A stretch of 64,000 bases of DNA from Pandoraea aquatica. GTDB taxonomy: Bacteria; Pseudomonadota; Gammaproteobacteria; Burkholderiales; Burkholderiaceae. Below, piece by piece: positions 1 through 8,499 of the stretch (position 1 is the first letter of the stretch; each line of letters starts with the position of its first letter). The notes under the pieces were generated by a model that saw nothing but the letters and a program-made list of their open reading frames with translations, was not told where the DNA came from and searched no databases. Location: positions 310,001 through 374,000 of the forward strand of contig NZ_CABPSN010000005.1 in NCBI RefSeq assembly GCF_902459565.1. The letters run 5' to 3'. The translations under genes and the position numbers were made by a program.

Positions 1-579
1 CCAATGCGCGACCTGTCCCGGTTTGGCGCACCAGCCCCACACGCCCCCCACGCGCGCATCGCGAAGTCCGATGCGCAAATCGGTGCCGGCAGCGGACGTC
101 ACATGCATTTCTGCTGCACTGCGCAAACGCTTGATCGCGGCGCGTACTTTCGGCTCCAGTGCCGGGTCGGTGGCGCAGCGTTCCAGAATCTCGGGGTGTT
201 CGTTGGACACCATCAGCACGCGCGCGCCGCCGCCCAGAATCTCGGGCAATTCGGGGGCGTGCAACAGGCCTTCGACGGTGCAGTCGACGACGAGTGTCGC
301 CGCCTTGAGGGCCGCCACGACGGGGGCGAGTTGCCCCAGCGCGTCGCTGGCGCCGGTCGAGCGCACAGGCACCGGGGCACTGACACGCGGACTGGGCACC
401 ACCAGCCGGAACGGCCTTGCGCCAAGCGCCTCGGCGGCCAACTGCGCCAATTCCACATTGATAGGCCGGGATTGCGTTTCAGCTACAATCGCCACCACAT
501 CACCGGGTCGTATGTCGCAGCGCCGCAAGGTCTCGGCAAATACGTCGATCCACTTATGCTCGATTCGCTCGATCAGCAT
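1..579 (-). CDS. NicX-like 2,5-dihydroxypyridine 5,6-dioxygenase / M29-type metalloenzyme, 3' part beyond window
   Basis: The first 193 codons of a minus-strand gene are present; the rest lies left of the window. It begins with ATG at 579, preceded by GGAGAC. The protein reads MLIERIEHKWIDVF..., then a segment around residues 80-125 (VVDCTVEGLLHAPELPEIL, VLMVSNEHPEILERC) and a segment KRLRSAAEMHVTSAAGTDL. From memory this follows the N-terminal half of NicX, the Fe-dependent ring-cleaving dioxygenase of nicotinate catabolism, which is related in fold to M29 aminopeptidases. The metal-binding half is not visible, so activity cannot be judged. The divergent flavin reductase and NicR-like MarR gene fit an aromatic or pyridine catabolic cluster. 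An M29 peptidase is the alternative. Confidence 0.6.
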   Translation of the reverse strand, partial: MLIERIEHKWIDVFAETLRRCDIRPGDVVAIVAETQSRPINVELAQLAAEALGARPFRLVVPSPRVSAPVPVRSTGASDALGQLAPVVAALKAATLVVDCTVEGLLHAPELPEILGGGARVLMVSNEHPEILERCATDPALEPKVRAAIKRLRSAAEMHVTSAAGTDLRIGLRDARVGGVWGWCAKPGQVAHW

Positions 580-667
580 ATCGTCTCCTGAGCGTCTGAC
601 CCTTGCGCCCTTGCCGGGCAACGTTGGCCGTCACGCGTCTTGTCGATCTGTTGTTCGTGCCATAGTA

Positions 668-681
668 TATGAATATTCATA
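668..681. promoter_or_regulatory. Perfect 14-bp palindrome, candidate MarR operator
   Basis: TATGAATATTCATA is its own reverse complement and lies in an A+T-rich patch between the divergent NicX-like and flavin reductase genes. Its size and symmetry suit a MarR-family dimer, and a MarR gene lies 570 bp downstream. Binding is inferred only. Confidence 0.5.
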
Positions 682-724
682 CAAATCAACCCGATCAAAT
701 TAGCCGGACGGGAGTGCAGGGAAA

Positions 725-1243
725 GTGAACGCCAATCGCGCCTCGGCGCCTGATTTCGACAGCGCAGCTTTTCGCAGTGCGCTCGGTCAATTTGCGACCG
801 GTGTCACCGTGATCACCACGCGGGCCGACGACGGCTCGCTCATCGGCATCACCGCCAGTTCGTTCAATTCGGTGTCGCTCACGCCGCCGCTTATCTTGTG
901 GAGTCTTGCCACGCGTGCGGGCAGCATGCCCGTGTTCCGTGAAAACACACATTACGCCGTGAACGTGCTCGCTGCCGATCAGCTCGATCTGTGCAAGCGA
1001 TTCGCAACGATGAAGGGCGACCGGTTCGCGGGCGTGCCGTACACGTTGTCGGCGTCGGGCACCCCGGTGCTCGATGGCGCGCTGGCCTGGTTCGAATGCC
1101 ACAACCGTAGCCGTTACGACGAAGGCGATCACGTCATCTTCGTGGGTGAAGTGGAGCGTTGCGGTGTGCATACCGATGTGGCTGAGCGCATGCCGCTGAT
1201 CTTCCACGCAGGCGGTTTCCACAAGCCGCAATCGCTGGGCTGA
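725..1243 (+). CDS. Flavin reductase family protein
   Basis: This 172-residue protein has the flavin-reductase-like FMN-binding split-barrel fold. The N-terminal FRSALGQFATGVTVITT and ITASSFNSVSLTPPLILWSL segments are hallmarks of the HpaC/RutF-type family, which reduces FMN or FAD with NAD(P)H and hands the flavin to a partner monooxygenase. The start is GTG at 725, with AGGGA just upstream. It lies 8 bp before the MarR gene and is probably co-transcribed with it. No oxygenase partner is in the window; it may lie to the left with the NicX-like gene. The specific substrate pathway is inferred. Confidence 0.85.
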   Translation: MNANRASAPDFDSAAFRSALGQFATGVTVITTRADDGSLIGITASSFNSVSLTPPLILWSLATRAGSMPVFRENTHYAVNVLAADQLDLCKRFATMKGDRFAGVPYTLSASGTPVLDGALAWFECHNRSRYDEGDHVIFVGEVERCGVHTDVAERMPLIFHAGGFHKPQSLG

Positions 1244-1251
1244 GGCACATC

Positions 1252-1722
1252 ATGTCTGCTGCGCGGCCGGTCACACCGGCTTCCTCCGACACACCGTTCG
1301 TCGACGACTATCTGCTGTACCTGCTCGCCCGCGCGAGCGCGCTCGTGTCGGACGAGTTTCATCGCGAAGTGGCTGCCGCCGGTCTCGGCGTGCTGGAGTG
1401 GCGCGTGCTTGCGACGTTGTCCGACGGGCGCGCGCGCACCATCAATCAACTCGCAGACATCGTGCTCGCCAAGCAGCCGACCGTGACCAAGGTCATCGAC
1501 CGGCTCGAAGCCTCGGGCGACGTCGTGCGGGGCGAGAGCGCCACTGACCGCCGGCAATCGCTGGTCACGCTCACCGACGCGGGCATCGCCCAGGTCACCC
1601 CGCTGCTGGCGGGGGCGCGACGTCATGAGGCGAGCGTGCTTGCCCGATTCGGCGAGACGCAGTCGGCACAACTCAAGGAAGCGCTGCGCGAGCTCATCGA
1701 CCAGATGACGCATCGAGGTTAG
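1252..1722 (+). CDS. MarR family transcriptional regulator (NicR-like)
   Basis: This 156-residue winged-helix regulator has the MarR pattern VLEWRVLATLSD, then the recognition helix region LAKQPTVTKVIDRLEASG and the wing DRRQSLVTLTDAG. The FVDDYLLYLLARAS start and the LAKQPTVTKVIDR block resemble NicR, the repressor of nicotinate genes, as I remember it. That fits the NicX-like gene nearby. MarR proteins of this kind usually repress until the pathway ligand binds. The palindrome at 668-681 is the best operator candidate. The effector is not provable from sequence. Confidence 0.85.
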   Translation: MSAARPVTPASSDTPFVDDYLLYLLARASALVSDEFHREVAAAGLGVLEWRVLATLSDGRARTINQLADIVLAKQPTVTKVIDRLEASGDVVRGESATDRRQSLVTLTDAGIAQVTPLLAGARRHEASVLARFGETQSAQLKEALRELIDQMTHRG

Positions 1723-1833
1723 TCGCCCTCCCCGCACGCTCACTTCCCCTCGTATTACCCCACCGACGAATTCGGGCGAACTCGCATCGAATTCGATCAA
1801 ATTCGCAAAACTTAAAAGAATCCACCGAGAAAC

Positions 1834-1851
1834 AGGCAAAAATGTTTGCCT
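1834..1851. promoter_or_regulatory. Inverted repeat AGGCAAA-N4-TTTGCCT
   Basis: Seven-bp perfect arms with a 4-nt centre lie between the MarR stop and kynB. No T-run follows, so it reads more like an operator or processed hairpin than an intrinsic terminator. Confidence 0.35.
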
Positions 1852-1881
1852 GATTTCAATTCAACCTACCCGGCCATTCGA

Positions 1882-1967
1882 ATACGCAAGCACCTGCGGC
1901 GAAGAATTTCCTACACTATCTGGGATTTCTTCCTCCACAAAACGCGCTTTATCAAGCGCTTGCGTAT
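1882..1967 (+). promoter_or_regulatory. Long-range inverted repeat that would mask the kynB start codon
   Basis: ATACGCAAGC at 1882-1891 is perfectly complementary to GCTTGCGTAT at 1958-1967. The second arm contains the A and T of the kynB ATG. The 66-nt interval also ends in a local palindrome, CAAGCGCTTG (1953-1962), which could compete with the long-range pairing. If the transcript starts upstream of 1882, kynB translation could be switched by folding. kynB also lacks a clear Shine-Dalgarno sequence. Regulation is inferred. Confidence 0.3.
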
Positions 1968-2661
1968 GAACGTTTCGAACGCTCCGGAAGCTCCGAATGC
2001 CGCGGCCAACACCGCAGAAGTGGCCACCACGACCGAACGTCGCGTGTGGGACATCAGCGCCCCCTTGTCCGCAGACACGCCCGTATGGCCCGGCGACACG
2101 CCGCTGACCGAGGAAGCCGTGTGGCAGATCGGCCCCGGCTGCCCGGTCAACGTCGGCCGCATCACGCTCTCGCCGCACACTGGTGCGCATGCCGATGCGC
2201 CACGTCATTACGACGACGCGGGCGTTTGCATCGGCGAAGTCGATCTTCAGACATATCTAGGGCCGTGCCGGGTGATCCATTGCCTTGGCGCTTCGCCGGT
2301 CGTCACGCCCGAGATGGTCGCGCCGCACCTCACCAACGTTCCGCCGCGCGTGCTGTTGCGCACATATACGCAAGCGCCGGTTTCGCGCTGGGACAGCGAG
2401 TTCTGCGCCGTTGCGCCGGAGACGATCGATTTGCTGGCGTCGCACGGCGTGAAGCTTGTGGGCATCGATACGCCCTCGCTCGATCCGCAGCAGAGCAAGA
2501 CGATGGACGCCCATCACCGCATTCGTGCGCATCGCATGGCGATCCTCGAAGGGCTGGTGCTCGACGCCATCTCTCCGGCCGATTACGAACTCATCGCGCT
2601 GCCGCTGAAGTTCATGCGGCTCGATGCAAGCCCGGTGCGCGCAGTGCTTCGCGCGCTCTGA
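1966..2661 (+). CDS. kynB: Kynurenine formamidase (arylformamidase)
   Basis: KynB hydrolyses N-formylkynurenine to kynurenine and formate. The protein belongs to the bacterial cyclase/KynB family: [18 protein letters not shown] near the start, then the metal-binding signature [12 protein letters not shown], and a C-terminal [18 protein letters not shown] block. I place the start at ATG 1966, giving 231 residues; family members are about 205-215 and the first 24 residues are a nonconserved Ala/Thr-rich lead. A longer frame from 1846 adds a basic segment with no family match. It is the first gene of the kynBUA operon, but no kynR (Lrp-type) regulator lies upstream as in many relatives. Confidence 0.95.
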   Translation: MNVSNAPEAPNAAANTAEVATTTERRVWDISAPLSADTPVWPGDTPLTEEAVWQIGPGCPVNVGRITLSPHTGAHADAPRHYDDAGVCIGEVDLQTYLGPCRVIHCLGASPVVTPEMVAPHLTNVPPRVLLRTYTQAPVSRWDSEFCAVAPETIDLLASHGVKLVGIDTPSLDPQQSKTMDAHHRIRAHRMAILEGLVLDAISPADYELIALPLKFMRLDASPVRAVLRAL

Positions 2662-2728
2662 GCATCGCGACACACACGGTTTTCTTTTTTCATCCAACGC
2701 TTTTACTCATTACTCAACTACGCAAACC

Positions 2729-3982
2729 ATGACGTCTTCTCGCAACGATTGTCTGGCCCTCGACGCGGCCGATGCCCTTGCCCCGCTGCGCGCACAGTTC
2801 GACCTGCCTAAGGATGTGATCTATCTCGACGGCAACTCGCTGGGCGCGCGTCCGATCGCGTCGGCCAAGCGCGCGCAGGAAGTGATTACCGGCGAATGGG
2901 GCGTGGGCCTCATCCGCAGCTGGAACGAAGCCGACTGGTTCGCACTGCCGCGCACGCTCGGCGACAACCTCGCCCCGATCATCGGTGCAGGCAAGGGTGA
3001 AGTCGTGGTGACGGATACCACGTCGAGCAACCTTTTCAAGGTGATGGCCGCCGCGCTCGACGCGCAGCGTGAGCGTTCGCCCAAGCGCAAAGTCGTGATC
3101 TCCGAGCGCAGCAACTTCCCGACCGATCTGTACATCGTGCAGGGCCTGACGCGTCTGCTCGACGACGGTTACTCGCTGCGCCTGATCGACTCGCCGGACG
3201 AGCTGCAAAGCGCGCTGGGCGACGACGTTGCCGTGGTGCTGCTCACGCACGTGAACTACCGCACGGGCGCGATGTACGACATGAAGGCGCGCACGGCCGA
3301 GATTCATGCGAGCGGCGCGCTGGCAGTGTGGGATCTGTGCCACTCGGCGGGCGCGGTGCCGGTCGATCTGAACGGCGCCGATGCCGATTACGCCGTGGGT
3401 TGCACGTACAAATACCTGAACGGCGGTCCGGGTTCGCCGGCATTCGTGTGGGTCAACAAGAAGCACCAGGACACGTTCTGGCAACCGCTGTCGGGCTGGT
3501 GGGGTCACCGCACGCCGTTCGCGATGACGCCGGAGTACACCCCGGACGACGGCATCGGCCGTTACCTGTGCGGCACGCAGCCGATCGTCTCGCTGTCGCT
3601 GGTGCAATGCGGTCTGGATATCTTTGCGCAGACGTCGATGGACGCACTGCGTCGCAAGTCGCTCGCGCTGACGGATCTGTTCATCAAGCTGGTTGAAGAG
3701 CGTTGCGCCGAATTCCCGCTGACGTTGGTGACGCCGCGCGATCACGCGTCGCGTGGTTCGCAGGTGAGCTTCGAGCATCCGGAAGGTTTTGCCGTGATTC
3801 AGGCACTGATTGCGCGCGGCGTGATCGGCGACTATCGCGAGCCGCGCATCATGCGTTTCGGCATGACGCCGCTGTACACGAGCTTTGCCGACGTGTGGGA
3901 TTCGGTCGAGATTCTGCGCGACGTGCTGAGCACCGGTTCGTGGGACAAGCCCGAGTTCCATCGCCGTGGCACGGTGACCTGA
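2729..3982 (+). CDS. kynU: Kynureninase
   Basis: KynU is a PLP enzyme that splits kynurenine into anthranilate and alanine. The 417-residue length is standard. Family features are IYLDGNSLG near the N-terminus, the cofactor-binding [20 protein letters not shown], the aspartate of [14 protein letters not shown], and the Schiff-base lysine in [16 protein letters not shown]. The C-terminal [16 protein letters not shown] is also typical. The start at 2729 removes an upstream in-frame extension that overlaps kynB. It is separated from kynB by 67 bp and from kynA by 16 bp, so the three genes form one tryptophan-catabolic operon. Confidence 0.96.
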   Translation: MTSSRNDCLALDAADALAPLRAQFDLPKDVIYLDGNSLGARPIASAKRAQEVITGEWGVGLIRSWNEADWFALPRTLGDNLAPIIGAGKGEVVVTDTTSSNLFKVMAAALDAQRERSPKRKVVISERSNFPTDLYIVQGLTRLLDDGYSLRLIDSPDELQSALGDDVAVVLLTHVNYRTGAMYDMKARTAEIHASGALAVWDLCHSAGAVPVDLNGADADYAVGCTYKYLNGGPGSPAFVWVNKKHQDTFWQPLSGWWGHRTPFAMTPEYTPDDGIGRYLCGTQPIVSLSLVQCGLDIFAQTSMDALRRKSLALTDLFIKLVEERCAEFPLTLVTPRDHASRGSQVSFEHPEGFAVIQALIARGVIGDYREPRIMRFGMTPLYTSFADVWDSVEILRDVLSTGSWDKPEFHRRGTVT

Positions 3983-3998
3983 GCGAGGAGTTGTCAGC

Positions 3999-4967
3999 AT
4001 GACCAAGCCGTCCCCCAAGACTACGACGCCGACGTCCGACACGCCCGCTCAAGGCGGGTGCCCGTTCGGGCATGGAAGCGAAGCGACTGGCGGTGCGTCC
4101 GCCACGTCCACCACGTCTTCCACGACTGCCAGCACGTCTGCCAATGCCACACAATGGCACGACGCGCAGCTCGACTTCTCGAAGAGCATGAGCTATGGCG
4201 ACTACCTGTCGCTCGATCCGATTCTGAACGCGCAGCATCCGCGTTCGACGGACCACAACGAGATGCTGTTCATCATTCAGCATCAGACGAGTGAGCTGTG
4301 GATGAAGCTCGCGCTGTTCGAGTTGCAGGCAGCGCGCACGGCCGTTCACAACGACGAACTGCCGCCGGCGTTCAAGATGCTGGCACGCGTGTCGCGCATT
4401 CTCGAGCAACTGGTGCAGGCGTGGAGTGTGCTGGCGACGATGACGCCGTCGGAGTATTCGTCGATGCGTCCGTCGCTGGGCAGCTCGTCGGGCTTCCAGT
4501 CGTATCAGTACCGCATTCTGGAGTTCATGCTGGGCAACAAGAATGCGGCGATGCTGGCACCGCACTCGCATCGTCCGGACCTGTATCAGCAGGTCGAAGC
4601 TGCGCTCAACGCGCCGTCGTTCTATGACGAAGTGGTGCGTCTGTTGGCGCGTCGTGGCTTTGCGATTGCGCCGGAGCGTCTGGAGCGCGACTGGACAAAG
4701 CCGACGCCGCACGACACGAGCGTCGAAGCGGCATGGCTTGAGGTCTATCGCAATCCGTCGCAGCACTGGGAGCTATATGAGATGGCCGAGGAATTGGTCG
4801 ATCTCGAAGATGCTTTCCGTCAGTGGCGCTTCCGTCACGTGACTACGGTCGAACGCATCATCGGCTTCAAGCAAGGGACCGGCGGCACTAATGGCGCGCC
4901 GTATCTGCGTAAGATGCTCGACGTCGTGTTGTTCCCCGAGCTTTGGCACGTGCGGACGTTGCTGTGA
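3999..4967 (+). CDS. kynA: Tryptophan 2,3-dioxygenase
   Basis: KynA is the heme dioxygenase that opens the indole ring of tryptophan to N-formylkynurenine, the first step of the pathway although it is the last gene here. The core shows [13 protein letters not shown], the heme-binding region [29 protein letters not shown] and the substrate-binding [14 protein letters not shown]. The 322-residue protein has about 50 extra N-terminal residues rich in Ser, Thr and Ala with a GGCPFGHGS motif; a shorter CPF-containing lead occurs in Burkholderia homologues as I recall. An SD-like GAGGAG precedes ATG 3999. A strong terminator follows at 5002. Confidence 0.96.
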   Translation: MTKPSPKTTTPTSDTPAQGGCPFGHGSEATGGASATSTTSSTTASTSANATQWHDAQLDFSKSMSYGDYLSLDPILNAQHPRSTDHNEMLFIIQHQTSELWMKLALFELQAARTAVHNDELPPAFKMLARVSRILEQLVQAWSVLATMTPSEYSSMRPSLGSSSGFQSYQYRILEFMLGNKNAAMLAPHSHRPDLYQQVEAALNAPSFYDEVVRLLARRGFAIAPERLERDWTKPTPHDTSVEAAWLEVYRNPSQHWELYEMAEELVDLEDAFRQWRFRHVTTVERIIGFKQGTGGTNGAPYLRKMLDVVLFPELWHVRTLL

Positions 4968-5001
4968 GTTTTTGGTTGGAACCGATCGCTTAGATTCGGT
5001 G

Positions 5002-5041
5002 AGCGCCGTTGTTCGATGTCCGGGCAACGGCGCTTTTTCGT
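5002..5041 (+). terminator. Intrinsic terminator of the kyn operon
   Basis: AGCGCCGTTG (5002-5011) pairs with CAACGGCGCT (5025-5034), followed by TTTTT. It lies 35 bp after the kynA stop. Confidence 0.85.
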
Positions 5042-5102
5042 TTACCCAATCGGTTGAATACGGTTAGCGCCTATGTCACGTGCCCGGGGCAGCGGCGCTT
5101 GC
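5042..5102. repeat. Degenerate tandem copy of the terminator segment
   Basis: The roughly 60 bp after the terminator repeat its order of motifs (CGGTTAGCGCC, GCCCGGGGCAGCGGCGCTTG) with several mismatches relative to 4991-5041. The stem is imperfect and the T-run is lost. It appears to be a diverged tandem duplication. Confidence 0.45.
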
Positions 5103-5153
5103 CCGGCCCCTGACTCCGCTCCACTACCTTTAAGTCGCTACGTCAGGGGCCGG
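5103..5153 (+). repeat. Hairpin element A: 12-bp stem with conserved 20-nt loop core
   Basis: CCGGCCCCTGAC (5103-5114) and GTCAGGGGCCGG (5142-5153) are perfect arms. The 27-nt loop holds the core CTCCACTACCTTTAAGTCGC at 5119-5138. The same 20-nt core occurs, reverse-complemented, in the loop of element B. No protein-coding role is apparent; the pair fills the gap between the convergent kynA and iclR genes. Confidence 0.8.
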
Positions 5154-5231
5154 ACAATCACCGCCATCGAATGTCCCAAAACCCGGTGCGGTTGTCGACC
5201 ATTTGGTGTCGTCGCATCTGATGAGGTGACG

Positions 5232-5302
5232 AATCGACTTGGGTGTCGCCCGCAGTGCGACTTAAAGGTAGTGGAGTGCTGCGGGCGACACCCAAGTCGA
5301 TT
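5232..5302 (-). repeat. Hairpin element B: 24-bp stem with the same loop core inverted
   Basis: The arms 5232-5255 and 5279-5302 are perfect 24-bp reverse complements (key words TTGGGTGTCGCCC and GGGCGACACCCAA). The 23-nt loop contains, at 5257-5276, the exact reverse complement of element A's loop core. The stems of A and B share no sequence. The right arm ends 14 bp from the iclR stop codon. Confidence 0.85.
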
Positions 5303-5315
5303 AACCACAGACCGA

Positions 5316-6164
5316 TTAAGCGTTTCCGCTAAGCCGCGCGGCCAACTGTTTCAATCGGGGTCCGATCTCCTCCCGAAACACCGAATCCGGAATCGAAGAA
5401 GACGGCCCGCTGCAGCTGATCGCGAGCCAGCGGTTCTGACGGATATCGCGAAGCGGCACGGCGACGGCATTCACACCTTCATGCCACTCGCGAAACGAGT
5501 AGCAGAGCCCTTCCCGCTTGTAGGATTCGATCCCTTTGTCGACACCCGATTGCAGCGCGTCCCAGCCGACGTTGCGCAGTGCGGCGGGATTGGCGTCGTA
5601 GGCATCGTGCAAATCCGAGAGCATCGTCTCGCGCTCGGTCGGCGTCATGGCCGCGAGATAGACGCGCCCCATCGAACTGGTCAGCATCGACAAGCGGGAG
5701 CCCGCCGTCAGACCCAGCGTGAGATGCGCTGAATCGCTGCGAATCGTCTCCAGATACATCATGTCCACGCCCTCGCGACATCCGAGCGAGATCGAGCATC
5801 CCATTTCCTTGGCGAGCGCACGCATGTGGGGACGCGCCAGCGTCAGCATATCGGTGCCGTTCAGGAACGCGTAGCCGAGGGCCAGCACGCCGGCATCCAG
5901 TGCATATTTGCCGAGGTCGACGTCGTAGCGCAGGTAGCCGAGTTCGGTGAGCGTGTATGCCAGACGGCTCACCGTCGCCTTCGGCAGTCCCGTGCGCGCC
6001 GCGAAATCGCGATTGCCGAGCAGCATGTCGTCCGGCCCGAAGGCGCGCAGCAGTTCAAGGCCTCGCGCCAACGCGGTAACGAACTTGCGCTCGTCGTGCG
6101 ACGGCGACACGCCATGAGCCGGCGCACCGGTAAGGGCAGAAAGGGACGTTTTGATCACAGCCAT
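5316..6164 (-). CDS. IclR family transcriptional regulator
   Basis: The 282-residue protein has an N-terminal winged helix ([25 protein letters not shown], about residues 50-75) and a C-terminal IclR effector-binding domain ([49 protein letters not shown]). ATG 6164 is chosen because GGAGTG lies seven bases upstream; a longer frame to 6230 has no such signal. It is transcribed divergently from gcdH, and two palindromes between the genes (6239-6258 and 6310-6326) look like its operators. It probably controls glutarate or lysine catabolism, but the ligand is unknown. Confidence 0.9.
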   Translation of the reverse strand: MAVIKTSLSALTGAPAHGVSPSHDERKFVTALARGLELLRAFGPDDMLLGNRDFAARTGLPKATVSRLAYTLTELGYLRYDVDLGKYALDAGVLALGYAFLNGTDMLTLARPHMRALAKEMGCSISLGCREGVDMMYLETIRSDSAHLTLGLTAGSRLSMLTSSMGRVYLAAMTPTERETMLSDLHDAYDANPAALRNVGWDALQSGVDKGIESYKREGLCYSFREWHEGVNAVAVPLRDIRQNRWLAISCSGPSSSIPDSVFREEIGPRLKQLAARLSGNA

Positions 6165-6238
6165 CGCACACTCCGCATCGACTTCACAGTCACATTGAAC
6201 GACCGGGCAAACAGGATCGAGCACGATCAAACAGATTC

Positions 6239-6258
6239 GGCCAATGCGTGCATTGGCC
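6239..6258. promoter_or_regulatory. Palindrome GGCCAATGC-N2-GCATTGGCC
   Basis: Nine-bp perfect arms lie between iclR and gcdH. The site begins 75 bp upstream of the iclR start and just before the candidate gcdH promoter, which suits repression or autoregulation. Confidence 0.5.
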
Positions 6259-6259
6259 G

Positions 6260-6289
6260 TTGCCCGGCGAAAAATTTTAGTGTTAAACT
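6260..6289 (+). promoter_or_regulatory. gcdH: Candidate gcdH promoter
   Basis: TTGCCC at 6260-6265 and TTAAAC at 6283-6288 are spaced by 17 bp within an A+T-rich stretch. The two palindromes flank it, which supports a regulated promoter. Confidence 0.4.
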
Positions 6290-6309
6290 AACTTCGATTT
6301 CAGAACATT

Positions 6310-6326
6310 GTTCCGCATTGCGGAAC
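6310..6326. promoter_or_regulatory. IclR-type operator GTTCCGCA-N1-TGCGGAAC
   Basis: This 17-bp near-perfect palindrome, 31 bp before the gcdH ATG, matches the TTCCGCA/TGCGGAA form seen at many IclR-family sites. It lies downstream of the candidate promoter, a repressor position. Confidence 0.6.
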
Positions 6327-6356
6327 TTTCGTCAAGTTGATTGGAGGAGATGGGTC

Positions 6357-7550
6357 ATGGCAGGCAATGCACAGTTTCACTGGGAAGATCCGCTGTTGCT
6401 CGACGCACAGCTCACCACCGACGAGCGCATGATTCGCGACGCGGCCGCCGCGTATGCGAACGACAAGCTCGCGCCGCGCGTGCTCGAAGCGTTCCGTCAC
6501 GAGCGCACCGACGCATCGATCTTTCGCGAGATGGGCGAGATCGGTCTGCTCGGCCCGACGATCCCCGAACAATATGGCGGCCCCGGTCTGAACTATGTGG
6601 CCTACGGCCTGATCGCCCGCGAAGTCGAACGCGTGGATTCGGGCTATCGCTCGATGATGTCGGTGCAGTCGTCGCTCGTCATGGTCCCGATCTATGAGTT
6701 CGGCAGCGAAGCGCAAAAGCAGAAGTACCTGCCGAAGCTCGCCAGCGGCGAATGGATCGGCTGCTTCGGTCTGACCGAGCCGAACCACGGTTCGGACCCG
6801 GCCGGCATGACCACGCGTGCCAAGAAGGTCGCCGGCGGTTACGAGCTGAGCGGCAGCAAGATGTGGATCACGAATTCGCCCATCGCCGATGTCTTCGTCG
6901 TCTGGGGCAAGCTCGCCGACGAGAACGGCGAAGAGAAGATCCGCGGCTTCATTCTGGAAAAAGACTGGAAGGGTCTGTCGGCGCCCGCCATTCACGGCAA
7001 GGTTGGCCTGCGTGCATCCATCACCGGTGAGATCGTGATGGACCAGGTCTTCGTGCCGGAAGAGAACCTGATGCCGGGCGTCTCCGGCCTGAAGGGTCCG
7101 TTCACGTGCCTGAATTCGGCCCGCTACGGTATCGCCTGGGGCGCGCTGGGTGCCGCTGAATTCTGCTGGCACATGGCGCGTCAGTACGTGCTCGATCGCC
7201 AACAGTTCGGTCGTCCGCTCGCCGCCAACCAGTTGATTCAGAAGAAGCTGGCCGACATGCAGACGGAAATTACGCTGGGCCTGCAAGGCTGCCTGCGCCT
7301 GGGTCGCATGAAGGACGAAGGCACAGCGGCGGTCGAGATCACCTCGATCATGAAACGCAACTCGTGCGGCAAGGCACTCGACGTGGCACGTCTGGCGCGC
7401 GACATGCTCGGCGGTAACGGCATCTCGGACGAGTTCGGCATCGCCCGCCATCTCGTGAACCTCGAAGTGGTCAACACTTACGAAGGCACGCACGACATCC
7501 ACGCCCTGATTCTGGGGCGTGCACAAACGGGCATTCAGGCGTTCTTCTGA
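6357..7550 (+). CDS. gcdH: Glutaryl-CoA dehydrogenase (acyl-CoA dehydrogenase family)
   Basis: This 397-residue FAD enzyme oxidatively decarboxylates glutaryl-CoA to crotonyl-CoA. The family pattern includes [19 protein letters not shown], the FAD-contact [29 protein letters not shown], and the C-terminal catalytic-Glu region [17 protein letters not shown]. The GcdH-specific [15 protein letters not shown] and [18 protein letters not shown] favour glutaryl-CoA over other acyl-CoA substrates. ATG 6357 follows GGAGGAG. The upstream in-frame extension to 5826 lies over iclR and is not real. It is downstream of the regulated intergenic region and ends the short glutarate module. Confidence 0.92.
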   Translation: MAGNAQFHWEDPLLLDAQLTTDERMIRDAAAAYANDKLAPRVLEAFRHERTDASIFREMGEIGLLGPTIPEQYGGPGLNYVAYGLIAREVERVDSGYRSMMSVQSSLVMVPIYEFGSEAQKQKYLPKLASGEWIGCFGLTEPNHGSDPAGMTTRAKKVAGGYELSGSKMWITNSPIADVFVVWGKLADENGEEKIRGFILEKDWKGLSAPAIHGKVGLRASITGEIVMDQVFVPEENLMPGVSGLKGPFTCLNSARYGIAWGALGAAEFCWHMARQYVLDRQQFGRPLAANQLIQKKLADMQTEITLGLQGCLRLGRMKDEGTAAVEITSIMKRNSCGKALDVARLARDMLGGNGISDEFGIARHLVNLEVVNTYEGTHDIHALILGRAQTGIQAFF

Positions 7551-7759
7551 TTTCCGGGAGTGTAGAAAACGTGAGAAGCGCGGGGGACCTGCGGTCCCTC
7601 TTCGGATCTTCGGAGGTCGATGACACATCGGTCTCCCTGGGCCGAGAGGATCGCCCCGTGCCTCCGCGTTGCGGTTGTATCTCTGTTGTTCGGTACGCGT
7701 CGTTTCTCGAGCCGCATGTCGCGGGCCGTCAATCCACCGAGTGACGGCGCGTACCCAAC
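7551..7759. other. Intergenic region without a supported gene
   Basis: A short GGGACC-TGC-GGTCCC stem (7584-7598) follows gcdH. I see no conserved gene here; the small open frames look random. Confidence 0.4.
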
Positions 7760-7791
7760 AAAAAAGCCAGCTCATGCGAGCTGGCTTTTTT
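7760..7791. terminator. Bidirectional intrinsic terminator
   Basis: GCCAGCTC-ATGC-GAGCTGGC (7766-7785) has A-runs on the left and T-runs on the right, so it can serve both gcdH and the convergent peroxiredoxin gene. Confidence 0.85.
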
Positions 7792-7860
7792 CGTTTCTTG
7801 CTTCGGTGAGTGCGGCGCAACGTGATGCATCCGCACATCCACCGTTCATCCGTCCATCGA

Positions 7861-8499
7861 TTACTTGTTCGGCTGCGGCGTGAGGCGCAGGTACGGGCGC
7901 ACGGCCTTGTAGCCCTTCGGGAATTTCTCCTTCAGTACAGCCTCGTCTTTGAGCGACGGCACGATCACCACGTCTTCGCCATCTTTCCAGTTGCCCGGCG
8001 TGGCGACCGAGTAGTTGTCGGTCAGTTGCAGCGAATCGATGACGCGCAGAATCTCGTCGAAGTTGCGGCCCGTGCTTGCCGGGTACGTAATGATCAGACG
8101 CACCTTCTTCTTCGGATCGATCACGAACAGCGAGCGCACCGTCACGGTTTCGCTGGCGTTCGGGTGAATCATGTCGTACAGCTGCGAAACCTTGCGATCG
8201 CCGTCGGCCAGGATCGGAAAATTGACCGTGGTGTTCTGCGTTTCGTTGATGTCGCTGATCCAGCCCTTGTGCGACTCCGCATCGTCCACCGACAAGGCGA
8301 TGGCTTTCACGTTACGTTTTTCGAACTCACCCTTGAGTTTGGCAGTCAGACCCAGTTCGGTCGTGCACACCGGCGTGTAGTCGGCCGGGTGCGAGAAAAG
8401 GACACCCCAGCCATCGCCGAGGAATTCGTGAAACTTGATCGTGCCGATCGACGAATCCTGCTCGAAGTCGGGAGCGATATCACCCAAACGCAATGTCAT
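7861..8499 (-). CDS. 1-Cys peroxiredoxin (Prx6 subfamily)
   Basis: This thiol peroxidase of 212 residues reduces hydroperoxides. The N-terminal LGDIAPDFEQDSSIG and WGVLFSHPADYTPVCTTELG carry the peroxidatic cysteine in PVCTTE near residue 45. The long C-terminal domain (SLQLTDNYSVATPGNWKDGEDVVIVPS) and the absence of a typical AhpC resolving-Cys motif mark the Prx6 group. AAGGAGACC precedes ATG 8499. It is a single-gene unit ending at the shared terminator. No OxyR-type site was recognised upstream. Confidence 0.92.
   Translation of the reverse strand: MTLRLGDIAPDFEQDSSIGTIKFHEFLGDGWGVLFSHPADYTPVCTTELGLTAKLKGEFEKRNVKAIALSVDDAESHKGWISDINETQNTTVNFPILADGDRKVSQLYDMIHPNASETVTVRSLFVIDPKKKVRLIITYPASTGRNFDEILRVIDSLQLTDNYSVATPGNWKDGEDVVIVPSLKDEAVLKEKFPKGYKAVRPYLRLTPQPNK

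Noticed and set aside
1846..1965. Extended N-terminus for KynB
   Set aside because: The 40 extra residues are basic and nonconserved and overlap the inverted repeat at 1834-1851. The ATG at 1966 gives a family-like length.
5103..5302. Integron attC site or REP/RAYT element
   Set aside because: No attC core (RYYYAAC) is visible, there is no integrase or RAYT gene in the window, and the stems, not the loops, differ between copies, unlike REP sequences.
7620..7883. 87-codon open frame after gcdH
   Set aside because: It spans the terminator at 7760-7791, has no SD and shows no recognisable domain.
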